64,000 bases of DNA from an uncultured Lachnospiraceae bacterium (GTDB taxonomy: Bacteria > Bacillota > Clostridia > Lachnospirales > Lachnospiraceae), in NCBI GenBank assembly GCA_947577185.1, contig CANPUE010000002.1, positions 1-64,000 on the forward strand. Reading direction: 5' to 3'. The notes beneath the pieces are model-generated. The model saw nothing but the letters and a program-made list of their open reading frames with translations, had not been told where the DNA came from and did not search any database. Positions 28,070 to 36,895 of the stretch are shown here, one piece after another. The first letter of the stretch is position 1; each line of letters begins with the position of its first letter. The position numbers were made by a program, and so were the translations under genes.

Positions 28070-28960
28070 CTAAAACATTTTTTCGTCGTCGTTGATGATC
28101 GCCGTGCCGATCCCGTGATTGGTGAAGATCTCTAAAAGCAGACAGTGCGGGATCCTGCCGTCGAGAATATGCACTCTGCTCACACCTTCTTTAATAGCCT
28201 CGGTACAGTTGGCCAGTTTTGGAAGCATGCCGCCCCCGATGTAGCCGCTGTTTATCAGTTCTTCCGCCTGCGACGCGGTCAGTCTGGATATAAAGGTGGA
28301 CTTATCCTGAATGTCCCGGTAAAGACCTTCGATATCCGTCAGGAAAGCGAGTTTTTCCGCCGAAACTGCCTTGGCAATTGCGCATGCGGCATCGTCCGCA
28401 TTAATATTATAGGTCTGAAAATGCCCGTCTAAACCAATCGGCGCTACGATCGGAAGAAAATCTTTTTCCAACAGGTCATACAGCACCTTGGGATTGACAT
28501 TGCGGATATCACCGACAAAGCCGATATCCTGCCCGTCAACATACTTTTTATCGCACTCTAAAAGGCCTCCGTCCTTGCCGCTGATGCCGACCGCCCTGAC
28601 GCCCAGTTCCTGTACCATACTGACAAGACTTTTATTGACTTTGTTCAGCACCATTTCGGCAATTTCCATCGTCTCTGCATCTGTCACACGCAGCCCATTC
28701 ACAAATTCCGACTCCTTGCCGACCCTGCCGACCCATCTGCTGATCTCCTTGCCGCCGCCATGCACAATGATCGGTTTAAATCCGACAAGTTTTAATAAAG
28801 TGACATCTTTGATCACATTTTTCTGCAGCTCTTCGTTACTCATGGCACTCCCGCCATACTTTACAACAATAATCTTTCTGTTAAACCTCTGGATATAAGG
28901 CAGCGCCTCCACCAGCGTCTGCGCCTTTTCCAGAATCGTACTCATCTCTTTTTGTTCCAT
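28070..28960 (-). CDS. argB: N-acetylglutamate kinase
   Basis: Phosphorylates N-acetylglutamate, the second arginine step. The 296-residue protein has VVKYGGSAM for ATP binding, [12 protein letters not shown] for the substrate, and [25 protein letters not shown] near the C-terminus. The start at 28960 follows AAAGGATT and gives the expected N-terminus. A much longer in-frame extension through repeat sequence to 29173 starts with TTG, has no ribosome binding site and contains no family sequence, so I reject it. A feedback-control N-terminal helix ([16 protein letters not shown]) of the arginine-inhibited type is present. Confidence 0.95.
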   Translation of the reverse strand: MEQKEMSTILEKAQTLVEALPYIQRFNRKIIVVKYGGSAMSNEELQKNVIKDVTLLKLVGFKPIIVHGGGKEISRWVGRVGKESEFVNGLRVTDAETMEIAEMVLNKVNKSLVSMVQELGVRAVGISGKDGGLLECDKKYVDGQDIGFVGDIRNVNPKVLYDLLEKDFLPIVAPIGLDGHFQTYNINADDAACAIAKAVSAEKLAFLTDIEGLYRDIQDKSTFISRLTASQAEELINSGYIGGGMLPKLANCTEAIKEGVSRVHILDGRIPHCLLLEIFTNHGIGTAIINDDEKMF

Positions 28961-28980
28961 TTTTCGAATCCTTTCATACA

Positions 28981-29205
28981 GCCCCCGGCCCTTACACCGC
29001 AAGTCGTAGAAGTTCTTGGCGAAACAGCCCTTGCTGTGAGCTTTAGAACTTCTCTTCACTCTATCCGTCATACCAGAGCAGTTTACTGCGATGACAGCGC
29101 GATCATGGCATATTTGAGGCTCTGACTCAAATTGCCTTTCTCTCAGCCTGCGAACTTTGGGCCGCAGGCACAAATTCGCGGTTGAAAAATCAAAGATTTT
29201 TCAAC
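28981..29205. repeat. Structured argJ-argB intergenic region with dispersed repeat, copy B
   Basis: The 245-bp gap inside the arg operon is full of inverted repeats. AGAAGTTCT at 29008-29016 pairs with 29045-29053 and encloses a small stem at 29024-29037. The repeat family core is at about 29073-29130. CCTGCG at 29147-29152 pairs with 29163-29168. A perfect 12-bp hairpin with an AAA loop at 29180-29206 abuts the argJ stop codon. No T-run follows any of them on the minus strand, so they are not clear terminators; they could affect argB expression or mRNA stability. Confidence 0.55.
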
Positions 29206-30429
29206 CTAGCTCCTATAATCCGCATTTATCTTGACATAATCAAAAGTCAGATCACATCCCCATGCACAGGCCTCGGCATCTCCCATCTTCATATCCGCCA
29301 AAACTCTCACTTCCGGGGCAGACAGCACCTCGGCCGCCTCTTCTTCACTGTAATCGGTCACGGCTCCGTCCTGATAGACAAGTATGCTCTTTTCATTGTT
29401 TTCCAGATACAGTTCCATGTTTTCCGGATCAAAGGCGACGCCTGAATAGCCGAGCGCACACAGAAATCTCCCGCAGTTTGCGTCGTGTCCGAACACGGCC
29501 GCTTTACTCAGATTAGAGCTGATGACTGATTTGCTTAAAATACGAGCCTCCTCCTTTGTTCTTGCATGAATGACTTTCGTCTCAAACAAAGCCGTAGCGC
29601 CCTCGCCGTCCCCGGCCATTTTCTTTGCAAGTGTCGTCGTCACGTAATGTAACGCCGCCTGGAAGGTATCATAATCCTCATTTTTCGAAGTAATCTTCTC
29701 GTTTCCTGCCAGACCGTTCGCCAAAATGACAAGTGTGTCATTTGTTGAAGTGTCGCCGTCAACAGAAACCATATTGAAGCTGTCGGCCACATCCTCCCGC
29801 AGCGCTTCCTGCAGAAGCTCTTTGGAGATCGCGATATCGGTCGTGATAAAGGCGAGCATCGTACACATATTCGGATGGATCATGCCGGAACCTTTACACA
29901 TTGCCCCAAGCGTCACCGTCCTGCCGCCAATTTCGATCGTGACCGCCGCCTGCTTGGAAACGGTATCGGTCGTCATGATCGCTTCCGCTGCCATCTGCCC
30001 GGCTTCCGGCGTGTCCTTTTTGTTCTTAACCAGTTCCTGTACGCCGGCGGTCAGTCTGTCAAGGGGCAGCTGCATCCCGATCACACCGGTAGAAGCTACC
30101 AGCACGGCGTCCTGCGGGATCTGCAGACAATCCGCCGCAGCCTGCGCTGTCTGTTTGCAGCATTCATATCCCTGCTTTCCGGTCGCCGCATTGGCAATGC
30201 CGGAATTGACAACGACTGCCTGCGCATACGGCGAATGTGCAACGACCTCCTGATCCCACCTGACCGGAGCCGCCTTTACAATATTACCTGTAAAAACTCC
30301 CGCACACACACACGGCTCCTTACTGTAAATAAGCGCCATGTCCTTTCTGTTCTGATATTTGATCGCGGCTTCCACTCCCGCCGCCTCAAATCCTTTCGGA
30401 GCGGTCACACCGCCTTGTATGATGTTCAT
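29206..30429 (-). CDS. argJ: Bifunctional ornithine acetyltransferase / N-acetylglutamate synthase
   Basis: Recycles the acetyl group from N-acetylornithine to glutamate. The 407-residue proenzyme cuts itself before a conserved Thr, visible here in KGSGMIHPNMCTMLAFITTD; the residue before Thr is Cys where Ala is usual. Other family stretches are ASTGVIGMQLP and VFGHDANCGRFLCALGYSG. The presence of argJ means argA is needed only for starting the cycle. The start at 30429 matches the family N-terminus MNIIQGGVTAPKGF, with AAAGGAG upstream. The next gene, argB, follows after a long structured gap. Confidence 0.95.
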   Translation of the reverse strand: MNIIQGGVTAPKGFEAAGVEAAIKYQNRKDMALIYSKEPCVCAGVFTGNIVKAAPVRWDQEVVAHSPYAQAVVVNSGIANAATGKQGYECCKQTAQAAADCLQIPQDAVLVASTGVIGMQLPLDRLTAGVQELVKNKKDTPEAGQMAAEAIMTTDTVSKQAAVTIEIGGRTVTLGAMCKGSGMIHPNMCTMLAFITTDIAISKELLQEALREDVADSFNMVSVDGDTSTNDTLVILANGLAGNEKITSKNEDYDTFQAALHYVTTTLAKKMAGDGEGATALFETKVIHARTKEEARILSKSVISSNLSKAAVFGHDANCGRFLCALGYSGVAFDPENMELYLENNEKSILVYQDGAVTDYSEEEAAEVLSAPEVRVLADMKMGDAEACAWGCDLTFDYVKINADYRS

Positions 30430-30463
30430 TTTATGATCATGCTCCTTTCTGACTTTCTTCCTC

Positions 30464-30910
30464 TCAATCCTCAATAAACGAAGTAATATTCCCCTCGTTG
30501 AGCGTAAAATCATAATAATTCAAATCCTGCCGCTTTGTCCAGCCCATTCTGTGCCAAAATGCGTTGCCGACATCATTTTTCGTGAAAGCGATCAGAGACA
30601 CTTTGTTGATCTTCTCCTCTTTCAGCCTGTTCATGCAAAATACCACCATTGCCTTGCCAATGCCACGCATACGGTAATCCTGTGCCACACAGACATGGTA
30701 GAGGCACCCTCTCCTGCCGTCGTGGCCGCACAAAATGGCGCCAACAATGGCGCCGTCTTCGACAGCTACCACACTCATGCCCGGATTTCTATTTAAAAAA
30801 GCCTCCACGCCTTCACGCGAATCATCCACACTCCGGATGCCGAACCCTTTGATCGACATCCAAAGCCGGCGTACCTCTTCGTAATCTTCTGCTTTCATCG
30901 CTCGTATCAT
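30464..30910 (-). CDS. GNAT-family N-acetyltransferase
   Basis: A 148-residue single-domain GNAT enzyme. The acetyl-CoA binding loop is DYRMRGIGKAMVVF, and the C-terminal part has ITFTKNDVGNAFWHRMGWTKR-like family features (here LIAFTKNDVGNAFW). It lies between argC and argJ with gaps of 34 and 79 bp, so it is part of the arginine transcript. It could be a short N-acetylglutamate synthase that primes the pathway, because such short forms exist; an unrelated acetyltransferase is equally possible from sequence alone. GGAGG precedes the ATG at 30910. Confidence 0.85.
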   Translation of the reverse strand: MIRAMKAEDYEEVRRLWMSIKGFGIRSVDDSREGVEAFLNRNPGMSVVAVEDGAIVGAILCGHDGRRGCLYHVCVAQDYRMRGIGKAMVVFCMNRLKEEKINKVSLIAFTKNDVGNAFWHRMGWTKRQDLNYYDFTLNEGNITSFIED

Positions 30911-30989
30911 ATTATGTAAACCTCCCTGCGGCTGTGTGCCCTTCCCGGCTGTCTGCGGCTGTCCCCTTGCAGGCAACAGCTATCCTGCC

Positions 30990-32063
30990 TTACGGAAACA
31001 TCGGCACAAGATCAAGGCCTTCGCTCTCCGGCAGTCCAAACATCAGATTCATATTCTGAACCGCCTGTCCCGCGGCGCCTTTCACCAGATTATCCAGCGC
31101 GCCCATCATGATAATGCGGCCTGTCCTGTGATCTATGACAAAATTAATATCTACATAGTTGCTGCCTTCCACCCACTTTGTTTCCGGGCAGACTCCCTGA
31201 TCCAGAACACGGATAAACTTTTCTTTTCCGTAATATTGATCATAAACGGCTTTGATCTGTTCATACTCCGGCAGTTTCGCCCCTGCGTCCGCACACGGCC
31301 TGAGCGACGCATACTCCGTCACGAGAATTCCTCTGTTCATCGGCACCAGATGCGGCGTAAAATTCAATGTGAGCGGCCTGCCTGCCGCATACCCCAGCTG
31401 TTCCTCAATCTCCGGCGTATGTCTGTGGCCTGCCACGCCGTACGCCTTGATATTTTCATTGACTTCACAGTATAGATTCGCGGTCTTTGCGCCGCGGCCC
31501 GCCCCGGAAGTGCCGCTCTTGGCATCGATAATCAGCGTATCCGCATCGATCAGTCCTTCCTTTACAAGCGGATAAGCAGTCAGAATGGAACAGGTCGTAT
31601 AACAGCCCGGATTGGCCGTAAGCCTTGCCTTTTTAATCCCTTCCCTGTTGATCTCACACAGACCGTACACAGCCTCCTGCAAATACTGCGGCGACTTATG
31701 TTCGATCCCGTACCATTTTTCATAGACTGAGACATCCTTAATCCGGAAGTCCGCACTCAGATCAACGATCTTTACTTTGGAAAGAATCTCGTCACTGACA
31801 AGGGACGCACACAGTCCCTGCGGCGTCGCCGTAAAGATCACGTCGACCTGCTCCGCCAGTTCTTCCATATTATCATCCATGCAGACATCATCCACAATCT
31901 GAAAAAAATTCTGATATACTTCATAATATTTCTTATCTATATAGCTTCTGGAACCATACCATTTTATCTCCACATCCCTGTGTCCCATCAACAGTCTGAC
32001 CAGTTCGCCTCCGGCATAGCCGGTCGCTCCGATAATTCCTGCTCTTATCATGCTTTTTCCCAT
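30990..32063 (-). CDS. argC: N-acetyl-gamma-glutamyl-phosphate reductase
   Basis: NADPH-dependent reduction of acetylglutamyl phosphate in arginine synthesis. The 357-residue protein has the nucleotide loop GIIGATGYAGGELVRLL, the active-site Cys in ANPGCYTTCSILTAYPLV, and SGTSGAGRGAK and AGHRHTPEIEEQL downstream. A second ATG four codons in (32051) is also possible; both have only weak purine stretches upstream. It is the first gene of the arg operon and is divergent from argG. Confidence 0.95.
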   Translation of the reverse strand: MGKSMIRAGIIGATGYAGGELVRLLMGHRDVEIKWYGSRSYIDKKYYEVYQNFFQIVDDVCMDDNMEELAEQVDVIFTATPQGLCASLVSDEILSKVKIVDLSADFRIKDVSVYEKWYGIEHKSPQYLQEAVYGLCEINREGIKKARLTANPGCYTTCSILTAYPLVKEGLIDADTLIIDAKSGTSGAGRGAKTANLYCEVNENIKAYGVAGHRHTPEIEEQLGYAAGRPLTLNFTPHLVPMNRGILVTEYASLRPCADAGAKLPEYEQIKAVYDQYYGKEKFIRVLDQGVCPETKWVEGSNYVDINFVIDHRTGRIIMMGALDNLVKGAAGQAVQNMNLMFGLPESEGLDLVPMFP

Positions 32064-32248
32064 CCGTTCCTGTCCGCCCCCGTGTTACAGAATTCTCCTG
32101 CACAGATGCAGACATAAATTTGATTCAGCCTTTGTTATTCTATCACACTATCCGCATATAGTATAGAAAATTTAACGCCGCACGAGGCCATTTCGCACAA
32201 TCTTTTGCCCGGCGCATCCGCCCGCTGTTTTGTCATTATACATCTCTT

Positions 32249-32305
32249 ATGCATCTTATTCAATAGTTTTTTCTATTTATTCACTTATTTTGCATAAATA
32301 ATGCA
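32249..32305. promoter_or_regulatory. Candidate ArgR operators between argC and argG
   Basis: An imperfect palindrome TGCATAAATAATGCA at 32291-32305 and a related ATGCATCTTATTCAAT at 32249-32264 lie about 42 bp apart, near four helical turns. Both resemble ARG boxes (two ATTCA/TGAAT-like half sites in AT-rich DNA), but with variant bases. Their place in the divergent argC-argG region, just upstream of the argG promoter, suits ArgR control. This is an inference. Confidence 0.4.
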
Positions 32306-32336
32306 TATTTTTAAAATATTCTGTATAAAATTGCCC

Positions 32337-32365
32337 TTGCATTCTTCAAACGATTGTTGTATATT
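32337..32365 (+). promoter_or_regulatory. Candidate argG promoter
   Basis: TTGCAT at 32337-32342, a 17-bp spacer and TATATT at 32360-32365. The argG start codon is 49 bp downstream of the -10 element. Confidence 0.55.
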
Positions 32366-32413
32366 GTTTTCAAGACAAAAATACAGATTCAGGAATCAAA
32401 TGGAGGAATCATT

Positions 32414-33631
32414 ATGAAAGAAAAGGTAGTACTTGCTTATTCCGGCGGTCTTGACACAACAGTCATCATCCCGTGGTTAAAAGAAAATTTTGATTATGAC
32501 GTGATCTGCGTATGCGGAAACTGCGGACAGGGAGAAGAACTTGACGGTCTTGAGGAAAGAGCGCTCTCCAGCGGCGCATCCAAATTGTATATCGAAGATC
32601 TGACAGATGAATTCTGCAATGACTTCATCGTTCCCTGCGTACAGGCGCATGCTGTTTATGAAAATAAATACCTGCTCGGCACATCCATGGCAAGACCCGT
32701 GATTGCCAAAAAACTGGTGGAGATCGCACGTAAGGAAGGCGCAACGGCAATCTGCCACGGCGCAACCGGAAAAGGCAACGACCAGATCCGTTTCGAACTT
32801 GGCATCAAAGCGCTTGCTCCCGATTTAAAGATCATCGCAGCATGGAGAAGTGAAAAGTGGAACTTAAATTCCCGTGAGGACGAGATCGAATATTGCAGAC
32901 AGCATGGCATCAACCTGCCGTTTTCCGCCAAAAACAGCTACAGCCGCGACCGCAATCTCTGGCATATCAGCCATGAGGGACTGGAACTGGAAGATCCTGC
33001 CAACGGCCCTGACTATGAGCACCTCTTAGTGCTTGGCACGACCCCGGAGAAGGCGCCTGATGAGGCGCAGGAAGTCACGATGACGTTTGAAAAAGGTATT
33101 CCGGTCACATTAAACGGCCAAAAAATGTCTGTAGCGGAAATCATTGCCGCATTAAATGACCTGGGCGGAAAACACGGCATCGGCATCGTTGACATTGTGG
33201 AAAACCGCGTTGTCGGCATGAAATCCCGCGGCGTATATGAGACCCCCGGCGGAACCATCCTCTATGAAGCACATCAGCAGCTGGAAGAACTGATTCTCGA
33301 CCGCGACACTTATGCGTTAAAGGCCGACCTCGGCAATAAATTCGCGCAGATCGTCTACGAGGGCAAATGGTTTACCCCGCTCCGCGAGGCGATACAGGCA
33401 TTTATCGAATCGACACAGCGCTATGTCACAGGCGAGGTAAAATTCAGGCTTTACAAAGGCAATATCATCAAAGCCGGAACGACCTCTCCGTACTCTCTTT
33501 ACAACGAAAGTATCGCCTCTTTCACAACCGGCGACTTATACGATCACCATGATGCAGAAGGATTCATCAATTTATTCGGTCTGGCCAGCAAAGTACGCGC
33601 TATGAAAATGCAGGAAGCCGAAGGAAAATAA
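32414..33631 (+). CDS. argG: Argininosuccinate synthase
   Basis: Joins citrulline and aspartate with ATP. The 405-residue length is typical. The N-terminus [18 protein letters not shown] is the PP-loop ATP site, and [15 protein letters not shown] and [18 protein letters not shown] are further family stretches. The start at 32414 follows GGAGG; a longer in-frame reading to 32354 lacks one. It is divergent from argC, and argH is not in the window. A DUF1294 membrane gene follows after 12 bp. Confidence 0.97.
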   Translation: MKEKVVLAYSGGLDTTVIIPWLKENFDYDVICVCGNCGQGEELDGLEERALSSGASKLYIEDLTDEFCNDFIVPCVQAHAVYENKYLLGTSMARPVIAKKLVEIARKEGATAICHGATGKGNDQIRFELGIKALAPDLKIIAAWRSEKWNLNSREDEIEYCRQHGINLPFSAKNSYSRDRNLWHISHEGLELEDPANGPDYEHLLVLGTTPEKAPDEAQEVTMTFEKGIPVTLNGQKMSVAEIIAALNDLGGKHGIGIVDIVENRVVGMKSRGVYETPGGTILYEAHQQLEELILDRDTYALKADLGNKFAQIVYEGKWFTPLREAIQAFIESTQRYVTGEVKFRLYKGNIIKAGTTSPYSLYNESIASFTTGDLYDHHDAEGFINLFGLASKVRAMKMQEAEGK

Positions 33632-33643
33632 AAGAGGATTGGA

Positions 33644-33937
33644 ATGAATGTTGTCTCCTACATTGTTATTTATGTGACAGTCATAAATCTGATGGGATTT
33701 ATCCTGATGGGCATCGACAAACTCAAAGCGAAAAAAAGGGCCTGGCGGATTCCGGAAGCCACTCTGTTTTTCGTTGCCCTGATCGGAGGAAGCCTCGGCG
33801 CTACGATTGGCATGCATCTGTTTCATCATAAGACAAGACACTGGTATTTTCTGTACGGTATGCCGGCTATCCTGATCGCACAGATTGCAATCGTTGTCGC
33901 CCTGATTTATTCACCGATTGAATTCGCATTTTTATAA
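33644..33937 (+). CDS. DUF1294 membrane protein
   Basis: A 97-residue protein with three to four hydrophobic segments and the DUF1294 signature: NLMGFILMGIDKLKAKKRAWRIPEATLFFVALIGGSLGA, followed by MHLFHHKTRHWYF. The function of the family is unknown. AGAGGA precedes the ATG. It follows argG by 12 bp and may ride on its transcript; a terminator lies downstream. Confidence 0.85.
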   Translation: MNVVSYIVIYVTVINLMGFILMGIDKLKAKKRAWRIPEATLFFVALIGGSLGATIGMHLFHHKTRHWYFLYGMPAILIAQIAIVVALIYSPIEFAFL

Positions 33938-33955
33938 AGTAATGATCAAGGTTCA

Positions 33956-34026
33956 AAAAAACCGGACATCTGTCAGCTCCCACGGCACGTTCCGTTTCAT
34001 CGGAGCCGGCAGATGTCCGGCCTTTT
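33956..34026. terminator. Bidirectional terminator
   Basis: Stem arms CCGGACATCTG at 33962-33972 and CAGATGTCCGG at 34010-34020, with a second inner inverted repeat AGCTCC/GGAGC. There is an A-run to the left and TTTT to the right, so it can stop both DUF1294 transcription and the converging degV-like gene. Confidence 0.8.
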
Positions 34027-34040
34027 GTATTTAATCTGCA

Positions 34041-34877
34041 TTATATCGTCACAATAATTCCCCCGTCATTGGCGTACATGCTGCTGACTCCGGCGGTGTC
34101 CATGACGATCACCTCTTTAACGCCTGTTCTGGCAAGCAGTTCCTTTTTCATATACTCCGCCTTGTCAGGACAGTTACAATGAGAGATCATCAGGGTACGT
34201 TCCCTGGTATCCGGCGTCTCTTTCACCATGATATCCGCTAATTTGCTGATCGCCTTTTTCATGCCGATCGCCTGGCTCTTCTGCTCGATAACGCCATGAT
34301 TGCCGCACATGATTGGCTTGATATTGAGCGTCGATACGACCATCGCTTTCACACCGGTCAGTCTGCCGTTCTTGCGAAGGGTTTCCAGATTATCCAGAAT
34401 AAAATAAGTCTTCATCTCATCCCGGAAAAATTCGAGTTCTTTCACGGTCTCTTCGAAGGAAAGCCCTTTTTCCTGAAGTTCCATCATTTTCAGGGCATAC
34501 TGCGCCTCGCCGCTGCTGGCCGACTCTGAGTCGAACACGCAGATATTCTTTTCTCCATATTTTTCATGATAGAGTTTTTTCCCCAGTTCGGCACTGTTAT
34601 AACTCCCGCTCAAATGAGAGGAGAGCGTGACGACGAAGACATTCTCCGCCTCTGTGCGGTAAGCTTCCATATATTTCTCAGGAGAAGGACAGGATGATTT
34701 CGGACACTGCGGACACACTGCGACCTGTGCAAGGAATTCCGCCTGATCAAAATGTTCGTCATCCATAATCCGGTAATCGCCCACTTCCAGTCCAAGCGGT
34801 ACAAACTCAAATCTCTTATCATCCCGGTATTGTTCCGGCAATTCACAACAACTGTCTACAACAATTTTATAACTCAT
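34041..34877 (-). CDS. DegV-family fatty-acid-binding protein
   Basis: DegV/FakB proteins bind a fatty acid between two domains and may present it to a FakA kinase. The 278-residue protein starts with YKIVVDSCCELP and has VVTLSSHLSGSYNSAELG, a match to the conserved T-S-x-L-S-G-T/S-Y fatty-acid loop. Residues near ICVFDSESASSGEAQ and FILDNLETLRKNGRLTG are also typical. The start at 34877 follows GGAGG. No FakA-like gene is adjacent. Confidence 0.9.
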   Translation of the reverse strand: MSYKIVVDSCCELPEQYRDDKRFEFVPLGLEVGDYRIMDDEHFDQAEFLAQVAVCPQCPKSSCPSPEKYMEAYRTEAENVFVVTLSSHLSGSYNSAELGKKLYHEKYGEKNICVFDSESASSGEAQYALKMMELQEKGLSFEETVKELEFFRDEMKTYFILDNLETLRKNGRLTGVKAMVVSTLNIKPIMCGNHGVIEQKSQAIGMKKAISKLADIMVKETPDTRERTLMISHCNCPDKAEYMKKELLARTGVKEVIVMDTAGVSSMYANDGGIIVTI

Positions 34878-35062
34878 AATACAAAGCCTCCGCAACTATC
34901 CCATGTGGTTTTCATTACTACTTATTCTAGCACGAGTTTCTACAAACGTAAATAGCTTTCGCGCATTTTTTACGATTTTCGGGAGAAAGACTTGTGGAGC
35001 GGCGCTTCTTTTGGTATATTGAGTATATTCATTAAAATACTGACAAAAGGAGCTCCGGCCGC

Positions 35063-35566
35063 ATGATTGCTTTGCAGATCACTAATGTCAAAAACTTTAT
35101 GGGAAAATTTCTGGCTTCCGAAGCCTTTGATTCTTTTTTATTAGAGGAAGCTTCTGTGAGCACTTACAATACGTTTCTGATAGACGGTCACCAGAACCGG
35201 GATTTTTATTCCAGCGAAGAATGGGAAGATAAGGAACTGCGCCCTTACGAATTCAGTACATGGAAGCAGATCCGTCCGATCTGCTATTCTCTGATCAGAG
35301 GAAAACATACGCCCTGCGCATTTAAGTTTATTCTTCATCTGATCCCGGATTATGTTCCTTCCATCTTAAAAAAGGAAGAGACAGCCATCACCCCGCAGCA
35401 GATCAAAGCGCTCGTTCTGACTGTCAAATATGACGGTACGGTGCTCACACTGCTCACCGGTACGGCGTTTCATACGTTTATTATGGATAAGTCCGTCGAT
35501 GGTTTGTGGGATGCATCCGTAAAGCAGTTTTTGGATAAGCGGGAAATCGAGTACGAGCAATGTTAG
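35063..35566 (+). CDS. DUF5721-like protein of unknown function
   Basis: A 167-residue soluble protein. It begins IALQITNVKNFMGKFLASEAFDSFLLEEASVSTYNTFLIDG, includes WKQIRPICYSLIRGKHTP, and ends WDASVKQFLDKREIEYEQ. I recall this pattern as a conserved family (DUF5721) of Lachnospiraceae; that assignment is from memory. No catalytic motif is visible. AAAAGGAG lies before the ATG. It is the only plus-strand gene between the divergent degV gene and the ECF operon that reads toward it. Confidence 0.65.
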   Translation: MIALQITNVKNFMGKFLASEAFDSFLLEEASVSTYNTFLIDGHQNRDFYSSEEWEDKELRPYEFSTWKQIRPICYSLIRGKHTPCAFKFILHLIPDYVPSILKKEETAITPQQIKALVLTVKYDGTVLTLLTGTAFHTFIMDKSVDGLWDASVKQFLDKREIEYEQC

Positions 35567-35598
35567 GGTTTTGTCAGTTCCACTGAAACAGCGAAATC

Positions 35599-35709
35599 TT
35601 ATATTCCCCGACAAACTCCGCGCATTCCCGCGATCAGAATCACTGCGGCGAAACATCCTGCAAGTACAAATATCTTATTCGTGCTCTGTTTCTTAGTTTT
35701 CTCCTGCAT
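35599..35709 (-). CDS. 36-residue single-pass membrane peptide
   Basis: The frame starts at ATG 35709 inside the last codons of the lipoprotein gene and ends at TAA 35599. It encodes 36 residues with a charged start (MQEKTKKQSTNK) and one hydrophobic segment of about 15 residues (IFVLAGCFAAVILIAG). The overlap in another frame with the lipoprotein stop implies coupled translation. It is the last gene of the ECF sigma operon. Small membrane proteins of this type often modulate a larger partner, but no function is known. Confidence 0.55.
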   Translation of the reverse strand: MQEKTKKQSTNKIFVLAGCFAAVILIAGMRGVCRGI

Positions 35710-35887
35710 GTCCCATTTCCTCCACATCATGTCCCGCCAGCTCAGGCGTGTACATCAAAACCTGGCAGGAGGCTTCACTGTAGGATATATCGTCTGCTTC
35801 TTTCCGGCCGCAGGTACACCCGGAAAGAAGCAGACAGGCTATCACCGGCAGCAGCACGATCCGCTGCATTCTCTTTTTATATTCCAT
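35693..35887 (-). CDS. Small lipoprotein of the ECF operon
   Basis: A 64-residue protein with a classic lipoprotein signal: basic start, hydrophobic core and lipobox LLSGC at residues 20-24. The mature part is only about 40 acidic residues and has two more Cys. It overlaps the preceding membrane-protein gene by 11 bp and the following 36-codon gene. I do not recognise the family. It is probably exported and anchored to the membrane. Confidence 0.65.
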   Translation of the reverse strand: MEYKKRMQRIVLLPVIACLLLSGCTCGRKEADDISYSEASCQVLMYTPELAGHDVEEMGHAGEN

Positions 35888-36269
35888 AATAGCATCCTTC
35901 CTGCCATATGATGCGGCCCGTTGCCAGTCCGTAATCGAACAGCGCCAGAAGCATCGTCAAAAACAGCATACCGATGATGAGCAGGACTGCCGGGAAATCA
36001 TAGACAAAGACGTCCTTTTCCTGATCTTTTCTCACAGTGCCTGCCAGAATCTCCCCGCCAAGCAGGATCAGAACCACCGGCCACATTCTGAAAATGAACG
36101 TGTAATTGATTTCGGGAAGCGCCAGGCGTACCAAAAACATAATTCCGTACAGGATAAAGGTTGCCCCGCAGGTAACGGTCCCGACTCTGTGCGTGCGGAT
36201 GCAGACCTGCGTCGTCTTTTCCTTTCTTTTTCCGGTTTCATCCGGTTTAGAGCTCTCTGGTTCCATCAT
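35877..36269 (-). CDS. Membrane protein of the ECF operon (LiaF/DUF5668-like)
   Basis: A 130-residue protein with three to four hydrophobic segments: FILYGIMFLVRLAL, MWPVVLILLGGEILAG, and AVLLIIGMLFLTMLLALFDYGLA. The WPVVLILLGGEIL stretch resembles the membrane segment of LiaF-like and DUF5668 proteins, which inhibit envelope-stress sensors. The start at 36269 follows AAAGGAG. It follows the TM2-like gene by 20 bp. Confidence 0.65.
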   Translation of the reverse strand: MMEPESSKPDETGKRKEKTTQVCIRTHRVGTVTCGATFILYGIMFLVRLALPEINYTFIFRMWPVVLILLGGEILAGTVRKDQEKDVFVYDFPAVLLIIGMLFLTMLLALFDYGLATGRIIWQEGCYYGI

Positions 36270-36289
36270 AGTAAGACACACTCCTTTCC

Positions 36290-36895
36290 TCAGGTTTCCT
36301 GTTCGAAATCATCCACGTTGTTTTCTTCTGCCTTGTCTTCCAGCAGCTGCGTATGATCCAACTGCGCTTTTTTCCCTTTGATCAGCTGAATACCGAACCA
36401 GACGATTGCCAGACCAATCACAAACTTAGGCACTTTGTTGGCAATAAAACTTGTAAAATGTATAATATAATGAAAGTAGATATCGTCTCCTGCCACAAAG
36501 CGCAGCAGATCACAGAATGTCTGCCAGAGCATCGAAACACCCACAATGATCAGTATCCCTGCGATCACCTTCCGGTATTTTTCCGAAATCGACTTTTTGA
36601 CGGATTCCCAGTTGTCAGCCTCAGGGCCAAAAAGGTAGACATCTTCCATCCGGTAAAATTCTTCGTCATCAAGCCTGCCCAGATTGTTCGCATGGAAAAA
36701 GCTGTAGGCCCAGACAAGGATAATCGAAAATGCCAGTACTCCAATATTGGCATAGACGGTGAGCGCGACCGTGAGCGCAAAAAGCGCCATCAGACTTATG
36801 CCCGTTTTCATAAACCCCAGATACATCTGTCCCGCACCGGGGATCATGGAAATCCAAAACAATAAAAAGTTATTTTTCTTCTTTTTCATATTCAA
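36290..36895 (-). CDS. TM2-like multi-pass membrane protein of the ECF operon
   Basis: A 201-residue protein with four or five hydrophobic segments. The N-terminal part ISMIPGAGQMYLGFMKTG is the TM2-domain hallmark. A soluble acidic part lies between (RMEDVYLFGPEADNWESVKKSISEKYRK), followed by two more membrane helices and an acidic tail. The likely start is TTG at 36895, six bases after GGAGG, with ATG at 36889 as alternative. The gene overlaps the upstream anti-sigma candidate by 26 bp. Confidence 0.7.
   Translation of the reverse strand: MNMKKKKNNFLLFWISMIPGAGQMYLGFMKTGISLMALFALTVALTVYANIGVLAFSIILVWAYSFFHANNLGRLDDEEFYRMEDVYLFGPEADNWESVKKSISEKYRKVIAGILIIVGVSMLWQTFCDLLRFVAGDDIYFHYIIHFTSFIANKVPKFVIGLAIVWFGIQLIKGKKAQLDHTQLLEDKAEENNVDDFEQET

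Noticed and set aside
28961-29173. N-terminal extension of argB through the intergenic repeat
   Set aside because: It uses TTG without a ribosome binding site, and the family N-terminus begins at 28960.
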